From a virus: a stretch of 37,387 bases of DNA. Numbering within the stretch: the stretch's first letter is position 1; every line of letters begins with the position of its first letter. The position numbers and the translations under genes are program-made. Of this stretch, positions 8,806-17,870 are shown one piece after another. The notes beneath the pieces were generated by a model that had not been told where the DNA came from, did no database searches, and was given only the letters and a program-made list of their open reading frames with translations. The stretch lies in the IMG/VR virus record IMGVR_UViG_3300044712_000307, positions 1 through 37,387 of that record; one strand, 5' to 3'.

Positions 8806-9134
8806 TGAAAACAGATGAACAAAAACAATTTATAATAATGCAGGAAAACATTAAAGCCCTACAATCAGACGTTCAAGAGATAAAAGGCGATGTTAAGACT
8901 TTGGTTGACAAGCAAGAGGAGAAGCATGAACAGCTCATGCAACACTTTTCTGCTACCACTGCGAAGATCGCCGTCGAGTTTGGGGAGAAGCTCAAAGAAC
9001 TCGACAACAAGAAACCCGACAGAACGGAATCGTGGGCAGAGCCAGCCTTGAAGTGGGCGTTGGGGATATTGGGGACTGGAGCTATTTTATACGCACTAAG
9101 AGTCATCTTGGCTCACGGCGGAGCAATCCAATAG
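8805..9134 (+). CDS. Small coiled-coil protein with one C-terminal membrane segment
   Basis: A 109-residue protein. Residues ~10-50 look like a coiled coil (IKALQSDVQEIKGDVKTLVD), and a hydrophobic segment at ~87-105 (ALKWALGILGTGAILYALRV) is a likely transmembrane helix. This coiled-coil-then-membrane order resembles XhlA-type hemolysin/holin accessory proteins. It sits between fibre and nozzle genes, away from the lysis pair at 17863-18700, so a virion or membrane-entry role is equally possible. Its TAG stop is followed directly by the conserved GTTGAGAAAA element. Confidence 0.72.
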   Translation: MKTDEQKQFIIMQENIKALQSDVQEIKGDVKTLVDKQEEKHEQLMQHFSATTAKIAVEFGEKLKELDNKKPDRTESWAEPALKWALGILGTGAILYALRVILAHGGAIQ

Positions 9135-9170
9135 GTTGAGAAAAGCCACCCATAACAATAGTTTATGGGC
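9132..9170 (+). promoter_or_regulatory. Putative promoter with GTTGAGAAAA element
   Basis: TTGAGA at 9136-9141 is 17 bases from TAGTTT at 9159-9164, a weak -10 match. The ATG at 9171 lies 35 bases from the start of TTGAGA, the same distance as at 4527/4562 and 30192/30227. A leaderless transcript starting at this ATG would explain the absence of a ribosome-binding site. Confidence 0.55.
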
Positions 9171-10754
9171 ATGGCAAAAAGATTTGACCGAGCAATCAAC
9201 AAGTTTTATGGAGGTATTGCGCGAGACGACAAAAGCAAGGTCGCTGGCGCTGCTTCTAATATTGAGGAGTTAGACATATTTTCAAACGAAAACTTTATTC
9301 AAGCAGAGCAGATTTTTACAGCAGACGCTCTCCCAACTGGAACATACTGTTACGCGAAGACCGTCGCAGATGACGACAAGGTTTGGGGCTACGGAGAGGA
9401 ATCATCCACTCATAAGGTTAGACTGGTATCAGTTGCGAGCGGGGGAGCTGATAATCCGGGAGCAATAGAAACTGCGGTGACTTGTCCGGACACAGTCAAC
9501 CTTGCAACGAAAGTATCAGACTTTAAGTTCTTCCGCACAGCAGAGGCGACCAACAATAAAAGCCTTTACTACATCAAAGGGGCTTCTACTTCTTGGTATG
9601 TTGCTCGCTACAACATTGGCGCGGCAGAAGAACAGCGATGGACTGGTTCTGCTTGGTCAGCTTCCGGTTCGTGGGATTCTAATTCACAGCTAACTGGATT
9701 AACTGGTTCTTTTATGCGTCCGACAATGAAAGTAATTTTCGGCGAACTTTTGATTTGCCACAACCAGTATATCGCCAGAGTAGACAAGTCTGGAGTGTTT
9801 ACAGAGAAGGCTTTTACTTTGCCGAGCGATTGGCAAGCGGTGGACATAGTTGACGTGGGAGATTCTGTAATCATCTTAGCTAGGAATATCGTGCGAATGA
9901 AGAACGAGACGCGAGGATTCTGGTGGAATCTAACCAACTCAACCCAGTTCGACGATCAATTTACTATCCCAATGGGCGGGCCTTTGTGGATTGTAAACCG
10001 CAAAGAAGCCGTGATAATCGCTTGTGCAATCAATGGCGTGGCTAAGTTCTTTAAACTATCAGTCCCATCTAAGGGAGCTATACCGAATGAAATACCCGGG
10101 ATTCTTTTAACGAATGTCGCAACCGACGCAGACCTTCAACCAATCTCATCTCCGAAGATGGTTGGAGTGAAGGATAAGTTTTTGTATTTCGCATTGAATA
10201 AAACCGACAAGACTGGAGTTTATATGCTTGGGCAGATGGACGCCGACAAGCCAGAGGCTCTGCTTCTAACTAAGAGACTCCATACTTCTGATTATTCAAA
10301 GCACGTTGCAGTTTCTTTCTTGGTTCACGGCCCAAACTTCTATGCAGACTTTGTCGATAATGGGACTTTCTCGATGGCTCGTTGCGAAAGCAACAACTCA
10401 CCGGCGAGAAGCTCCAATGCAGTTTATGAATCTGTTTGGATAGATGACGATGCACCATTTCAAGATAAGACTTTAAATAATTTACTAATTTCCACATATC
10501 CACTAGCTGCTTCCACGTCTATTGCCGCATCTGTGGCCGTGGACTATGGAACATATACCGCAGTTAAAAAACCTAACGGCGCAGACCACACCGGAGAGAA
10601 CGCCGTGTTGGCAAACTTCAAGACCTCAACTATTGGAGCGAACAAGAAAGTGTTTCGCGTTAAATTAGCTTTTACTTCTTCGGGGACAAATTCTCCGAAA
10701 CTAACCTCTATTGGGCTTTCTGGTCAAAAGCAAAACGAATATTCAGATAACTAA
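9171..10754 (+). CDS. Nozzle-like beta-propeller tail protein (probable)
   Basis: A 527-residue, strongly beta-predicted protein with many spaced aromatic residues and no enzymatic motif. Size, beta-repeat character and place after the connector and fibres fit the podovirus nozzle/tail-hub class (P22 gp10, T7 gp12), whose subunits contain a beta-propeller. The start is set at ATG 9171 rather than the in-frame ATG six bases upstream, because 9171 keeps the 35-base spacing from the upstream element. It overlaps the next gene by one base. The assignment rests on architecture and gene order. A different tail or fibre-base protein is possible. Confidence 0.55.
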   Translation: MAKRFDRAINKFYGGIARDDKSKVAGAASNIEELDIFSNENFIQAEQIFTADALPTGTYCYAKTVADDDKVWGYGEESSTHKVRLVSVASGGADNPGAIETAVTCPDTVNLATKVSDFKFFRTAEATNNKSLYYIKGASTSWYVARYNIGAAEEQRWTGSAWSASGSWDSNSQLTGLTGSFMRPTMKVIFGELLICHNQYIARVDKSGVFTEKAFTLPSDWQAVDIVDVGDSVIILARNIVRMKNETRGFWWNLTNSTQFDDQFTIPMGGPLWIVNRKEAVIIACAINGVAKFFKLSVPSKGAIPNEIPGILLTNVATDADLQPISSPKMVGVKDKFLYFALNKTDKTGVYMLGQMDADKPEALLLTKRLHTSDYSKHVAVSFLVHGPNFYADFVDNGTFSMARCESNNSPARSSNAVYESVWIDDDAPFQDKTLNNLLISTYPLAASTSIAASVAVDYGTYTAVKKPNGADHTGENAVLANFKTSTIGANKKVFRVKLAFTSSGTNSPKLTSIGLSGQKQNEYSDN

Positions 10755-11884
10755 TGGCTGAAGAAATTACTAAAATCGAAGACGTCTCGGAAGCCGACGG
10801 TGAACTTGTTGACTTGCAGAAAAGAGTTTCTTTATTGGAACAGCTTGCTTCTACTTTATCCTCGAGGAACTTGGGAGGGCTAGACAAGAATGACCTACTT
10901 TCGATTACTTCGCAGAACTGGGGAGATGGTTTAGACGGTGACGTGACGATCACCGGCACGACCACACTGACTAGAGATATGTTTTATAACACGCTCATTA
11001 TTAACGCGAGCGGTGTTTTGAAAACAAATGGGTTTAGAGTTTTTTGTAAGACTTCTCTTTTGAATAATGGAACGATAGATGCTTCTGGTGGTAGTGCCTC
11101 TGGCGCGACCGCTGGCGCAGCGGCTCACGCTCAGGGTTCTTTGCCTGCTGCTCCTGCCGGAAAAGCTGGAGGCGCTGCCGGTCCAAACTTCTGGAGTTCT
11201 TCCGGAAGCGGGGGGAACGGAACCGCTGGTGATGATGCGGCTAAATCTGTTGGCGGCGCTGGCGGTGGTGGTGGCGGCGGAGGCGGTGGTGGCAACTGTG
11301 TCGGAGGAGGCGGTGGTTCAGTAGGCGGAAGCGGTGGCGGAGGAGGTTCTCAAACTGGAACGGTTTATAACATTCCTCGAACTCCGACGGCTTCGTATTT
11401 ATTTTCTGACACCTTGCCAAGCCTTGCTTCTCTGTCTGGCTCTGCTGGCTCTGGTTCTGGTGGCGGTGGAGGCGGAGGACGTGACTACACGGCTGGGCCA
11501 AGCTACGCCGGAGGAAATGGTGGTGCTGGTGGAGGCTCTGGTGCGGCTGGGGGAATAATCTCTATATTCTCTAAAGAAATTATTAACAATGGAGTTATTT
11601 CTGCTAACGGTGGTAACGGTGGCAACGGAGCAAATGGTGCCAACGGAAACCCCGCTGGTGGATATATGTCTGGTGGCGGTGGCGGTGGTGGAGCTGGAGC
11701 AGGTGGTGCAGGTGGCGTTGTGATGCTCACCTACGGTCAATACTCTGGCTCTGGAACCGTGACTGCTACTAAAGGCGCAAACGGAACACCGGGAAACTAT
11801 GGTGCTGGCTATCAAAACGGAGCCGCTGGGGCAGCTGCTTCCTCTGCAACTGACGGAACGGTCATCAGGATTCAGCTAAGTTAG
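10754..11884 (+). CDS. Glycine-rich adhesin-like tail protein
   Basis: A 376-residue protein. A short N-terminal coiled-coil region (about 18-37) is followed by a beta-helix-like segment (~60-115). From ~115 onward there are long Gly-rich tracts separated by small residues, including runs of 8-9 glycines near residues 170-185. Polyglycine-rich domains of this kind form a lattice of type II helices in T-even gp38-type adhesins, where the exposed loops bind the receptor. The same role is likely here but not proven. The DNA is repetitive (GGTGGCGGT-type), which could favour slippage or recombination that varies specificity. Its TAG stop abuts another TTGAGA element. Confidence 0.78.
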   Translation: MAEEITKIEDVSEADGELVDLQKRVSLLEQLASTLSSRNLGGLDKNDLLSITSQNWGDGLDGDVTITGTTTLTRDMFYNTLIINASGVLKTNGFRVFCKTSLLNNGTIDASGGSASGATAGAAAHAQGSLPAAPAGKAGGAAGPNFWSSSGSGGNGTAGDDAAKSVGGAGGGGGGGGGGGNCVGGGGGSVGGSGGGGGSQTGTVYNIPRTPTASYLFSDTLPSLASLSGSAGSGSGGGGGGGRDYTAGPSYAGGNGGAGGGSGAAGGIISIFSKEIINNGVISANGGNGGNGANGANGNPAGGYMSGGGGGGGAGAGGAGGVVMLTYGQYSGSGTVTATKGANGTPGNYGAGYQNGAAGAAASSATDGTVIRIQLS

Positions 11885-11936
11885 TTGAGAAAAAAGAGCC
11901 ATTTAACAAGGATATGGTTATTCAAATACAAACCCT
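11881..11936 (+). promoter_or_regulatory. Putative regulatory element TTAGTTGAGAAAA with short leader reading frame
   Basis: TTGAGA lies at 11885-11890, but no good -10 is found at 17 bases (AAGGAT at 11908). The downstream gene starts 52 bases away, not 35. A short frame from ATG 11914 encodes MVIQIQTL and stops in TGA at 11938-11940, overlapping the ATG at 11937. That overlap would couple translation of the next gene to the leader. Confidence 0.45.
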
Positions 11937-13649
11937 ATGAACTTTTTATCAAATATCTGGAATGGAATAAAAGATACGTTCTCGACCAAGACAGCAAATG
12001 CAACTAGCTCTACTCCGATTGCTGGTTCTACTCCTGTCCCTAACTCTACTCCTGTGCCGTCCACTTCATCTCCTGTTCCGGGTTCGTATTATTCAACCCC
12101 GGTTTCTTCGACGGCTTCTCAATCAACTCAAATTCCTTCCTCGTATTATCAGACGCTTTCTACTCCAATAGTTCCGAACTCAACTCCGATTCCCAACTCA
12201 ACTCCCATCCCGAACTCAACCTCTATGTCTTCGTATTCATCTGGAGCGAGGCCATCATCGGCTTCTTCCGGATATTCTTCTAAGGCATCTCCAATTCCTT
12301 TAATGCAGAACGCTGGTAGTGTTGGAGATTATCAGCAAATTTCTATCCCAGTTCCAGTTGCAGCTTCTTCCGGTTATACCGGAACATATAGCGCGGCGAA
12401 TTTGAGCACGCCTATTCGACCATATACTGCCATTAGCGGTTCTGCTGGATTGAGCGGGTTAGAATCCAAACAGCTCACCGGACTTCCAACTGGTGGAGCG
12501 AGTATGGCTGCTGCTATTCCAACCGTTTATGACGAGGAGAATAAGAAAAAGAAATCTTCCGTTGAATCCGTAAATATAAGCTCAACCACTTCCTCAAACA
12601 TTCCACAGGCTGGAAACACGCCAGCGGTTCAGTCTGGCGTTCCTTCCACAACTTTCTATGCTGGGGCGTCTAAACAAATTGCAGACGCTGCTTCAGTGAC
12701 CGCCGCTCAGAAGTTAACCGAGCTAATGAAGAATCCGAATGTAAATCTTACTCCTCAGAAATTTAATGAAATGTATCGCGCCGAGGTGGATAGATTGATT
12801 CAAGAGAAAGGCATCACCGACCCAGTCCCAGACAAGCCGATTGTTCCAACTCCAGAACAGCAACAGTTAGAAAATGCGTTCCCAGATTTGAAATCTGCGA
12901 TGGATTCTTTTCGAGAGAAAGTTGGTCTTCCTGATTTAGAGAAAACCAGAATCGAAATTTTGAAAAAGGCAGATGCCTTGAATGAAGTGTTTAATAAAAT
13001 TGTTGACGACATTCGCAACAACCCAGAACTTCCTTTGTCTTTGGCTCAGAGAAGGATTGAAGAATTTACTCGAGTCAATGGAACTAACTTGAAGTCTCTA
13101 CAAGGGCAATTAGATATTGTCTCCCAACAAATAAAAGACGCCAATGATGCGGTGGATAGAGAATTTAAGATTTATTCCGACGAAGTCAATTCAAGGAGAC
13201 AAACCCAACAACAAGAACAGCAATATGCTTATAGCCGTTCAGCTGCTTACCCAGACGCGGGGATTCTTCCAACCGATACCCCAGAAATGGTTAACGCCAA
13301 GATACTAGCTTCCAATTCTTACAGGCTAGAAACCAGCAACAAGCAGGCTACTTTAGATAATCGAGAGGCTTTGATAAATAGCAGAGAATTAAATCTAAGC
13401 AGTTCCGAGAAAGAATTAGCTAGGCAGTTGGCGGTGACTAAGGCCACTAATACTCTAGGAGCGAACACCGGAACGGACGGATATGTAGACCCACAAATCT
13501 ATAAACAATTAAGAGCTGATTGGTTTACGTCCTTCGGAAACACCACCGGCTTTGACGACCTGTTTGCTTCGCGCGTGAATCCGGCTGACAAGGGCAGCAT
13601 ATTCGGATCAACATCAACCAATTCCGGCAGAACAGGCTGGGCACTATAA
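11937..13649 (+). CDS. Virion protein with Ser/Thr/Pro repeats and coiled coil
   Basis: A 570-residue protein. Residues ~15-115 are low-complexity Ser/Thr/Pro with NSTPIP/NSTPVP repeats of six residues (18-bp DNA period near 12170-12225). A second Ser-rich part runs to ~230. Residues ~290-520 are charged helical sequence with coiled-coil character, including Gln-rich RRQTQQQEQQYAYSR near 422. There is no signal peptide. The place between the adhesin and the large internal protein suits an internal virion or ejection protein, and Pro/Thr linkers are also common in fibres. I cannot assign a family. The gene ends four bases before the next start. Confidence 0.75.
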   Translation: MNFLSNIWNGIKDTFSTKTANATSSTPIAGSTPVPNSTPVPSTSSPVPGSYYSTPVSSTASQSTQIPSSYYQTLSTPIVPNSTPIPNSTPIPNSTSMSSYSSGARPSSASSGYSSKASPIPLMQNAGSVGDYQQISIPVPVAASSGYTGTYSAANLSTPIRPYTAISGSAGLSGLESKQLTGLPTGGASMAAAIPTVYDEENKKKKSSVESVNISSTTSSNIPQAGNTPAVQSGVPSTTFYAGASKQIADAASVTAAQKLTELMKNPNVNLTPQKFNEMYRAEVDRLIQEKGITDPVPDKPIVPTPEQQQLENAFPDLKSAMDSFREKVGLPDLEKTRIEILKKADALNEVFNKIVDDIRNNPELPLSLAQRRIEEFTRVNGTNLKSLQGQLDIVSQQIKDANDAVDREFKIYSDEVNSRRQTQQQEQQYAYSRSAAYPDAGILPTDTPEMVNAKILASNSYRLETSNKQATLDNREALINSRELNLSSSEKELARQLAVTKATNTLGANTGTDGYVDPQIYKQLRADWFTSFGNTTGFDDLFASRVNPADKGSIFGSTSTNSGRTGWAL

Positions 13650-13653
13650 ACAA

Positions 13654-16600
13654 ATGGCAAATTTCTTTAGCGACATATTTGAAAATCTAAAGGCGCTAAA
13701 GCAACTTCCAGGTCAGATTCAGCAGTCCAATATCGCGGCTGAACAGGCCAACAAGGTTGCCGAAGAAGCTAGAAAGAAAGGGGTCTACAATGTGGACGCT
13801 CCGCGAACTTATAATTTCTTTTCAGATGTTCTTAATGCTTCTAAGGGAGCGAAGAATGTTACCGAAGCGTTGGCTAACTTCACCAACTTCACCGAATCAA
13901 ATAAGCCCTACAAGGTTTTACCAACCATAGAAGCCAAGACAAAAATCGGCAAGGTTGCTGCTTTCGTCCCAAATATGGTGAGCGGGTTAGTGAATGAAAC
14001 TGTCGGAGAGGGATTAAATGTAGTTTCAGATACAGCAAGGAATTATGTGGAAACTAAAAAGGGCAGGCAAGTACCATACGAAGAATTGAAGTCTAGCGCA
14101 TGGAAATTAAGGCAGAATATAGAAGGGATTAACGATACCCCAACAGAAGTCATAGGCAATATTGCCGGGACGCTAAATCCGATACTGACTGTTTCTATGG
14201 GTGGAGCGCCAACTAAGACTGCCGTAGGTGCAGTCGGAAATTTAGCCAAAAAGAAACTCGGCAAAGTCATGCTTGAAGGAGCTATTGGTGGTGCAAAGGC
14301 TGGTGCAACCTTCGGAGCATTACAAGGACTCACAGACAATAGAAACTCATTGAAAGAACAACTAACCGCCGGAGCTATGGGCGGTGTGACTGGCGGTGTT
14401 GGTGGAGCAATCTTAGGCGGTGGCGCAGCAGGTTTAGGATACGGACTCGGAGAATACAAGCGCGCACCTGATTCAGTTAAGCGCGGGGGATATATTAAAG
14501 TTGGGCCAGAAGACGCTGGGAGTTTTGGAGACGATGCGGCGAAACAGGCCGGGGTTAATACAAAAATAAACGTAAAGAATCTTAAAATTAGCGACGCGAA
14601 AAAACAGGTAACTGTCGATGCGGTAGAGGCTATTAAGCCGAGAATAGAAAAATTAGTCGGGAAAAAATTAAGCAACAAGGAAGTTGCGAGCTACGCATCT
14701 CAAACTTCTAAAACGCTCGAGAGCACTATCGGCAGGAATCAAACCAAACAGTGGAACGCTGCGATGTTGAATTTGCGTGAGAGAATAGCAAAGAGCGCAG
14801 CAGACGGAAAGGTGGACAAACAATTCATAGAAGATCTGCTCACCGTTAAAACTCAGGGTGCTGACATAGCCAGAAAGCTACAATCTCTCAGCATACAAGC
14901 TAGTCCTAGCGAGAAGTCTATTAAGACCAGCATCATTAACGCCATTTTAGATGTAAATAAAAATACCGACGACATCTTGAAAGCGGCAGAGGGAGTTGAT
15001 TTCAACGATCTTAATCAGGCGACTAATTTTTATCGACAATTCATTAAGCCCGACGTATCAGAATGGGTTGACTTAATCCGATATAATTCGATGCTGTCTT
15101 CTCCGAACACGCACATCATTAACACGTTTTCAAACGTAATGAACACCTCGTTTATTGCTCCGATTGAAAAATCTTTAACTGGAGGAATAGATTATATTGG
15201 GTCTAAAATATCCGGCAAAGAGAGGAATTATTACGCCGGAGAGGGATGGCAATATCTCAAAGGGTATGTTTCTAATATAAAAAACGCCACGCATAAATTC
15301 TCTAATGTGATGTCTGGGAAGTCTGGGTTCACTAATTTGGATGTCAGCAAAATGCCAGTTGGAACCAGCAAGTGGGCCAAGACGCTTTCTTATCCTTTGC
15401 GCTTATTGGAGGCATCGGATCAATTTTTTACCGAACTTGGAACCGCCGCAGAAAAAGCAGCTTTACAATTTAGGCAGTCTAGGGGGGTAAAAATTGCCAA
15501 CATAGACATAGCGGCCGCTGAGGATGCTGCATATCGTGTATTCAGACAAGACCTTAATAACGTGAATCAGGGACAGGTTCTCGGCGCGATAGACAAGGTT
15601 ACTGGCATGGTTATGAGGCTTAGAAATAGCGACAATAAACTAGCGTCTACCGTTGGGAAGTTCACCCTGCCGTTCGTTAAAACTCCAATGAATATTTTTA
15701 AGCAGGGGATAGAATATTCTCCTCTTGGATTTGCGACTACGATTGGAGCGAAGAACGTAGAACAGCAAATTTCCAAAGCTATTTTGGGAACGTCTGTATT
15801 TGTTGCGGCGTCAACCATGTTGTCGAGCGACAGGCTAACATGGGCGGAGCCTGCAAATGCTAAAGAAAAAGAACTATGGAGAAAGGCTGGGAAGCAGGCT
15901 TATTCTATAAAAATTGGAGACACGTGGTTCTCGTATCAAAAACTGGCTCCGGCGATAGCTTTTCCTTTTGCCATGGTGGCGGCGCTAGACGATTTACAAA
16001 AGAATAAGAAGATGGATGACGACTTGTTAGATTTAGTTTTGGGAGGCATGTCTAAATACGGGCAGTTCCTCGCTGATCAGTCATACGCAAAAAGTATCGG
16101 CAATTTGTTAGACCTTGCAGGTGGAGGACCCGGAGTTTGGTCAAAGTGGGCATCGAATTTCCCTCAACAGATGATTCCGTTCAGGGCGCTGACCGGGTGG
16201 TTTGCTAGATTGTCAGATGCAACACAGAGGGTCACCGACGATAAGGCAAATTTTGTAGAGAAACAAATACAGTTGTTAATGCAGCAGTATCCGGGCTTAT
16301 CGCAGCTGACTCCCGCAAGAACAGATAGCGACGGCAATCCTATTCCGAGCAGAAATCGTGTAGTAAACGCAGTTTCTCCGGTGAGAACATCTAAGGAAGA
16401 TAAAAAGTTCGCAGAATTTCTTAATAATTACGAGTCCTTCAAAATAGATTCTCGTCGCTCCGACGAAAGGACCAGCGCGGCCAAGAGCGACTTCCAAGCT
16501 AAATATGACGCGATTAAAAAGACATATAAGGAACAAGGGATGGGCGCCGCCCAGAAGATGATAGATGCACTTACCGACGAGGAGTATGCAACATTCGAGT

Positions 16601-16782
16601 CAATGTATAAGTCCGAGAATTCTAAAAAGCGGAACAATGCCGTAATAGATGTTTATCCGAAAGTCCAAGAGGTGCGCGCATTAATGAACTCCGGAAAAAA
16701 GAAGGAGGCTCAGGATGTAGTAAATTCCATGAGCGACGAAGAGTATAAATTGTTCGAGTCAGCATACAAGCAAACCGACTAG
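13654..16782 (+). CDS. Large internal virion / ejection protein (probable)
   Basis: A 1042-residue protein, the largest in the genome. It is mostly helical, with a Gly/Ala-rich region at ~208-268 (for example AGAMGGVTGGVGGAILGG) that could insert in a membrane. A region around 470-720 contains NTHIINTFSNVMNTSFIAP and further hydrophobic helices. Large helical proteins with glycine-rich membrane-active stretches, coded after tail genes in tape-measure-less phages, usually are internal proteins ejected to help DNA cross the envelope. No lytic transglycosylase motif was recognised. Similarity to parts of polyvalent internal proteins is possible. It converges with the minus-strand gene at 16779, overlapping its stop by four bases. 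Confidence 0.68.
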   Translation: MANFFSDIFENLKALKQLPGQIQQSNIAAEQANKVAEEARKKGVYNVDAPRTYNFFSDVLNASKGAKNVTEALANFTNFTESNKPYKVLPTIEAKTKIGKVAAFVPNMVSGLVNETVGEGLNVVSDTARNYVETKKGRQVPYEELKSSAWKLRQNIEGINDTPTEVIGNIAGTLNPILTVSMGGAPTKTAVGAVGNLAKKKLGKVMLEGAIGGAKAGATFGALQGLTDNRNSLKEQLTAGAMGGVTGGVGGAILGGGAAGLGYGLGEYKRAPDSVKRGGYIKVGPEDAGSFGDDAAKQAGVNTKINVKNLKISDAKKQVTVDAVEAIKPRIEKLVGKKLSNKEVASYASQTSKTLESTIGRNQTKQWNAAMLNLRERIAKSAADGKVDKQFIEDLLTVKTQGADIARKLQSLSIQASPSEKSIKTSIINAILDVNKNTDDILKAAEGVDFNDLNQATNFYRQFIKPDVSEWVDLIRYNSMLSSPNTHIINTFSNVMNTSFIAPIEKSLTGGIDYIGSKISGKERNYYAGEGWQYLKGYVSNIKNATHKFSNVMSGKSGFTNLDVSKMPVGTSKWAKTLSYPLRLLEASDQFFTELGTAAEKAALQFRQSRGVKIANIDIAAAEDAAYRVFRQDLNNVNQGQVLGAIDKVTGMVMRLRNSDNKLASTVGKFTLPFVKTPMNIFKQGIEYSPLGFATTIGAKNVEQQISKAILGTSVFVAASTMLSSDRLTWAEPANAKEKELWRKAGKQAYSIKIGDTWFSYQKLAPAIAFPFAMVAALDDLQKNKKMDDDLLDLVLGGMSKYGQFLADQSYAKSIGNLLDLAGGGPGVWSKWASNFPQQMIPFRALTGWFARLSDATQRVTDDKANFVEKQIQLLMQQYPGLSQLTPARTDSDGNPIPSRNRVVNAVSPVRTSKEDKKFAEFLNNYESFKIDSRRSDERTSAAKSDFQAKYDAIKKTYKEQGMGAAQKMIDALTDEEYATFESMYKSENSKKRNNAVIDVYPKVQEVRALMNSGKKKEAQDVVNSMSDEEYKLFESAYKQTD

Positions 16783-17153
16783 CTCTTATATTGGCTTTCG
16801 ATAAATTCTTGAATCTTCAGCTTAAGCGATGCTGCTTCGTGCTCAAATGCGGCAGATTCTTTCTTTGGCATAGTTTTCGTTATATATGACAAGACCGCTG
16901 ATTCAACGGCGTCTTTCTTCTCTCTATCAATCTCGGCCGTCCTTCTTTTGTTGGTGGAGAGCGTCCAGTGCGCTACTGATAACAGATAGAATATTCCGAG
17001 CAATATTAATGCCTCCCAGTATCCATCGATCACCAATACTCCATTGACGCTGAATAGTCCCATGAATATCAGAGACATGGCTGCAAACCAAAACAATGGA
17101 TATATTGTCTTTTTTATTGTTGTTGCGGTTTGACTTAATATCTTTTTCATCAT
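16779..17153 (-). CDS. Small membrane protein, two transmembrane helices (paralogue A)
   Basis: A 124-residue protein with two hydrophobic helices (~18-38 and ~44-64) and a charged helical C-terminal half of about 55 residues. It shares layout and scattered identities with the next upstream minus-strand gene: a WFA start, G-x-LVI between the helices, GIF in the second helix, and H-x-x-LS after it. The two are likely duplicates. These are the only convincing protein genes on the minus strand, placed between late genes and the lysis pair, as for lysogenic-conversion or superinfection-exclusion genes. That role is inference. No Shine-Dalgarno site is visible. Confidence 0.75.
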   Translation of the reverse strand: MMKKILSQTATTIKKTIYPLFWFAAMSLIFMGLFSVNGVLVIDGYWEALILLGIFYLLSVAHWTLSTNKRRTAEIDREKKDAVESAVLSYITKTMPKKESAAFEHEAASLKLKIQEFIESQYKS

Positions 17154-17194
17154 GCCCTAAAATGTTTTTATTTATTGACGCATAACCAGACAAG

Positions 17195-17563
17195 CTAAGA
17201 GTCCATCGCCTTATCCACCATTTTACTAACCCTTTCATTAAAATCCTCCAACTCTTTAGCGGCTAAATTGATTTCTTCTTTGGAGATTATGCCGTGCTTA
17301 ACCTCGAATAATATCTTGATTCTCTGTTCTTGCTCTTTTCGTTGCACCTCTTTTTCTGAAAGAGCGTTATGTATAGCAATAACAAAAAAGGTGAATATAC
17401 CGATGAAGAAATACGTATCAAAAAAATCTCCGATTACTAGAGTTCCATAATCGTTAGCGAGGATTACATATAGCGCCACAATCAACATCGAGTATGCAAA
17501 CCACGGCTTTAATGCCTTGCCGGATTCGACTATAAAGTTTTTCACTTTCTCCCACCTAGTCAT
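17195..17563 (-). CDS. Small membrane protein, two transmembrane helices (paralogue B)
   Basis: A 122-residue protein with two hydrophobic helices (~22-38 and ~48-66) and a charged helical tail. It appears paralogous to the gene at 16779-17153, with matching WFA, LVI, GIF and H-x-x-LS positions. It is transcribed divergently from the gene at 17616 across a 52-bp spacer that contains TTGAGA, TATAAG and TTGACA-like words on the plus strand and TTGTCA on the minus strand. A shared regulatory region is therefore likely. Membrane location suggests a host-envelope function such as exclusion, but no specific family was recognised. Confidence 0.75.
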   Translation of the reverse strand: MTRWEKVKNFIVESGKALKPWFAYSMLIVALYVILANDYGTLVIGDFFDTYFFIGIFTFFVIAIHNALSEKEVQRKEQEQRIKILFEVKHGIISKEEINLAAKELEDFNERVSKMVDKAMDS

Positions 17564-17615
17564 GCCAGTTGAGAATCTTCTTCATATAAGTTGACAATAT
17601 ATCTATTAAATAAAC

Positions 17616-17870
17616 ATGTCAAACAAGTTGCCGATTAAGCTCATTGTCTGGGATGACGCCGAGGATCTGCCCGGAACATGGGCAGGGAGGGACGAGATGG
17701 AGAAGTTTGCTAAGGCGGTATGCCTAGTTGAGTCAGTTGGATATGTCCTTAAAAAGACGAAAAGGTATGTAACTATCGCGGCAGATATTATCCGCGACAA
17801 AGACGGAGACACCTATGGGAGAGTCACCAAAATCCCAACCCCAATGATTAAAAAAATCACCAATGTGTAA
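17616..17870 (+). CDS. Hypothetical protein, 84 aa
   Basis: A small soluble protein beginning with KLPIKLIVWDDAEDLPGTWA and with a central helix followed by beta strands (YVTIAADIIRDKDG). I do not recognise the family, though the sequence has the look of small phage proteins coded beside lysis genes. It overlaps the following peptidase by eight bases (ATGTGTAA), so the two are translationally coupled. The start follows TAAACATG with no Shine-Dalgarno site. The upstream spacer contains TATTAA at 17604-17609, which would fit a -10 box for a leaderless transcript at this ATG. Confidence 0.75.
   Translation: MSNKLPIKLIVWDDAEDLPGTWAGRDEMEKFAKAVCLVESVGYVLKKTKRYVTIAADIIRDKDGDTYGRVTKIPTPMIKKITNV

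Noticed and set aside
11270-11350. Gly-rich tandem repeats as a CRISPR-like array
   Set aside because: The repeats are coding glycine triplets without spacer structure; no CRISPR array was seen in the window.
14043-14678. Minus-strand 211-residue open frame
   Set aside because: It is antisense to the large internal protein gene, and its Pro/Ala-rich, low-complexity product mirrors the Gly/Ala-rich region on the plus strand.
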